7,160 bases of DNA, taken from the NCBI GenBank assembly GCA_029010655.1, contig JAQXKW010000131.1, positions 1 to 7,160 of the forward strand, written 5' to 3'. Origin of the DNA: Clostridia bacterium (lineage in GTDB: Bacteria > Bacillota > Clostridia > Oscillospirales > CAG-272). Below the pieces are notes generated by a model, which was not told the origin of the DNA, did no database searches, and worked only from the letters and a program-made list of their open reading frames with translations. Within the stretch, counting starts at the first letter, position 1. Every line of letters begins with the position of its first letter. Shown here piece after piece: positions 5,265-7,160 of this stretch. The position numbers and the translations under genes are program-made.

Positions 5265-7160
5265 TTACAGGTTTATAATCTTCACATCTCCCAGCTCCGA
5301 CGCCAATTCTCCCTCCAACTCACGGCAGGTGAACAGCAGAGACTGAACGCCGTTTTCGCCGGCAGAGCACAAAAATCTCAGAATTCTGCGGAGCCTTTCG
5401 GCGTCTACCCTTGCGAAGCTCTCGTCGTAAATGACGGGCGGCACGTTATAGGAAAACAGCACATGAGCCAGAGCCATTCTCAGGCTTATGTAGGCAATGT
5501 CCCGTGTTCCTGCGGAGAAAAATACGGAATCTCTCGTTTTTCCGTTTGCGTCAAAGGTAATGTCAAAACGGCGGTCAACGCCCAAATCCGTGTATTTACC
5601 GTCCGTAAAGTTGCCGATTATTCTTTCCGCCTCGTTTTTCACCCGAGGTATAAGCCCGCGGCGTAGCCCGTCTCCGGCGGTTTTCAGGGTATCTATTGCC
5701 AGAACGATGCTCTCATACCTTGCAGTTGCCTCTTTAAGCTGTGCTTCCACCGTTTCAAGCTGTGCGGCTATTGCCGCAGGCTCTGCGGTGGTAGCCTTCA
5801 GCACCCCTAAGCGGTTCTCTTTCTCCGAAAGCTGAGTTCTCAGGGACGGCAGAGAGTTTTCCGCAAATTTTTTCTTTTTTCTGTTGTTGTCCGCGTCATC
5901 ACGGGTCATGGCGGCGGCAGCTTTCCCCGTTTCCGTCATAAGCAGTGACGTTACCTCTGCGTCCGCCGCTTCGGCTCTGTCTGTGCCGAGAGAGTCCGCA
6001 AGCACGGAATATCTTCCGTACACTTCGTTTCTGCGGTGCTTCAGTTCTTCGATTTCTCCGGCTATTTTCTTTGCCTTTTCCAGCGCATTTTCCGCCATAA
6101 GGTCCGTATCGGACATATCGGGGGAAAATACGGAAGCCCTTTCGCGAAGCTCCGTAATATAAGAGATCCTTTCCGCTTCAACCCGGTGGAGAGCAGATAC
6201 GGTCATCAAAAATTCCGAATTGGGGTCGGTTCTCTGCGCCGACTGCTGAATTCGCCGTTCCACGGTTCTTTCAAGCTCCGCAACGCTCTCCGTTTCCCGG
6301 CTTTTCATAATCTTTTTGAATTTTCTCGAATTTATTATTCCCGAGCCTGTAAGCAATGCGGCGATTATCATAATAACTGCCGCCGTTGACAAAAACACCG
6401 AGTGATACGGCGGATCGATTATAATATCTGCGGCAATAACTGCGGCGCCTACAATTAAAAACAGTATGCCGAGAAAAACTCTGCTTCCTCTTTTTTTGCT
6501 CGCTTTTTTTGCGGTTTCTATATCTTCCCTTGCTTTCTCCGCCTCTTCCTCGGTCATAACGGGCGGAAGCATTTCGTTTAGCTCCGCTTGCCGTCTTCGC
6601 AGTATTTTCTGCTTTTCCTCCGTGCTTTTCACATCGGCGGAAAGCTCTATTATCTCTTTAACACTCTCGCTTATATCCCCGTAGCGGCCGTAGCTTTCAA
6701 GCTTTTCGTCTATTTCTCTTATTTCTCCCGCGCACTTTTTCGCTTCGTCTCTCCTGCGCTTTGCGTTTATTTTATCATACGCATCGCAGAGCCTTGCAAG
6801 ATAGGCGCACTCCTTTTCTCTTTGTGCGACGGTGTTTCCAAGCTCCTCCACACTGCTTTCAAGCTCGATAATATCTGCGCTTTCACGGGAGGCATCGCTC
6901 AGCTTTTGCTTCAGTCTCATGGCTTCTCTTTGAAGCTCGTTCAAAAGACCGCCTGAGCCGGTTTTATGCTTTAAGGAAATTCTCTCCCTCTCCAGCTTTT
7001 CGATTGCCTTTTTGGTGCTGACACCTTCGTCTCCCGACATGAGCAGGTTTTCAACCGCCTCTGCCATGCCGACGCCGTCTATTTTTCCGTCGCTTAACTG
7101 CTTTACGAACACGGTATTTACGAAAAGCTGTTCCGGCATACCCAGAAGCGCCATGCCCGG
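5265..7160 (-). CDS. YhaN/SbcC-like coiled-coil ATPase with internal membrane hairpin (5' end outside window)
   Basis: This is the C-terminal 631 residues of an SMC/Rad50-type ATPase; the N-terminal part with Walker A lies beyond the window edge. The frame is open to base 7160, and Pro-Gly precedes the Met at 7154, so that Met is probably internal. Numbered from that Met: LLMSGDEGVSTKKAIEKLE (37-55) resembles the family segment entering the coil; coiled coil about 50-215; two hydrophobic segments, about 226-246 and 252-272, separated by a short polar turn and flanked by KKASKKRGSR and SRKFKKIMKSR; more coil to about 490; then the ABC-type signature SAGTRD (547-552), Walker B PPVIYDES with D577 and E578, and a final LLFTC strand. 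Flanking basic residues predict both coils in the cytoplasm with the turn outside. By family, such ATPases often pair with an SbcD/YhaO-like phosphoesterase in DNA processing; no such partner is visible here. It heads the operon seen here. Confidence 0.83.
   Translation of the reverse strand, partial: PGMALLGMPEQLFVNTVFVKQLSDGKIDGVGMAEAVENLLMSGDEGVSTKKAIEKLERERISLKHKTGSGGLLNELQREAMRLKQKLSDASRESADIIELESSVEELGNTVAQREKECAYLARLCDAYDKINAKRRRDEAKKCAGEIREIDEKLESYGRYGDISESVKEIIELSADVKSTEEKQKILRRRQAELNEMLPPVMTEEEAEKAREDIETAKKASKKRGSRVFLGILFLIVGAAVIAADIIIDPPYHSVFLSTAAVIMIIAALLTGSGIINSRKFKKIMKSRETESVAELERTVERRIQQSAQRTDPNSEFLMTVSALHRVEAERISYITELRERASVFSPDMSDTDLMAENALEKAKKIAGEIEELKHRRNEVYGRYSVLADSLGTDRAEAADAEVTSLLMTETGKAAAAMTRDDADNNRKKKKFAENSLPSLRTQLSEKENRLGVLKATTAEPAAIAAQLETVEAQLKEATARYESIVLAIDTLKTAGDGLRRGLIPRVKNEAERIIGNFTDGKYTDLGVDRRFDITFDANGKTRDSVFFSAGTRDIAYISLRMALAHVLFSYNVPPVIYDESFARVDAERLRRILRFLCSAGENGVQSLLFTCRELEGELASELGDVKIINL

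Noticed and set aside
5265..7160. Lack of a Walker A motif as a sign of a degenerate ATPase
   Set aside because: The gene runs off the window; the N-terminal half that would carry Walker A is simply not included, and the signature and Walker B regions are intact.
3980..7160. The ATPase and HlyD-like pair as an anti-phage defence or export system
   Set aside because: No nuclease, transporter or other effector is visible and the neighbours are housekeeping genes. The pair is reported as a curiosity only.

Overview
The window looks like a chromosomal housekeeping region of a Gram-positive anaerobe of the class Clostridia, probably Oscillospiraceae/Ruminococcaceae-like. The reasons are the hpt-ftsH order typical of Firmicutes, the clostridial style of TrmD (LLEYPQYTRP) and of the HlyD-type adaptor (C-terminal GKGLYDG), the roughly balanced base composition, and GC-rich hairpin repeats of a kind I associate with that group. 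The taxonomic placement is inference; there is no rRNA or other marker in the window.

Layout. The left part (1-2440) reads on the plus strand: the 3' end of hpt (hypoxanthine phosphoribosyltransferase), then complete ftsH (membrane AAA+ zinc protease). A strong, apparently bidirectional terminator follows at 2448-2481. From 2490 to about 2725 lies an island of hairpins and direct repeats that runs into the 3' end of trmD. The right part (2685-7160) reads entirely on the minus strand and looks like one operon. In transcription order it holds a YhaN/SbcC-like coiled-coil ATPase with an internal membrane hairpin (5' end beyond the window), a membrane-anchored HlyD-type adaptor with a TTG start, rimM (30S maturation factor) and trmD (tRNA m1G37 methyltransferase). 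rimM and trmD overlap by 4 bases. The two blocks converge on the terminator/repeat island.

How the genes work together. hpt-ftsH is a conserved Firmicutes pair (purine salvage and membrane protein quality control) that usually follows tilS. rimM-trmD is the core of the classical rpsP-rimM-trmD-rplS translation operon, but here rpsP is not directly upstream and rplS is not downstream. Instead the pair follows two envelope-associated genes whose joint role is unknown.

No clearly new defence or mobile system is visible. The points most worth a second look are the palindromic repeat that supplies the last codons and stop of trmD, the composite repeat island beside it, and the membrane-tethered ATPase/HlyD gene pair, which has no visible transporter partner.
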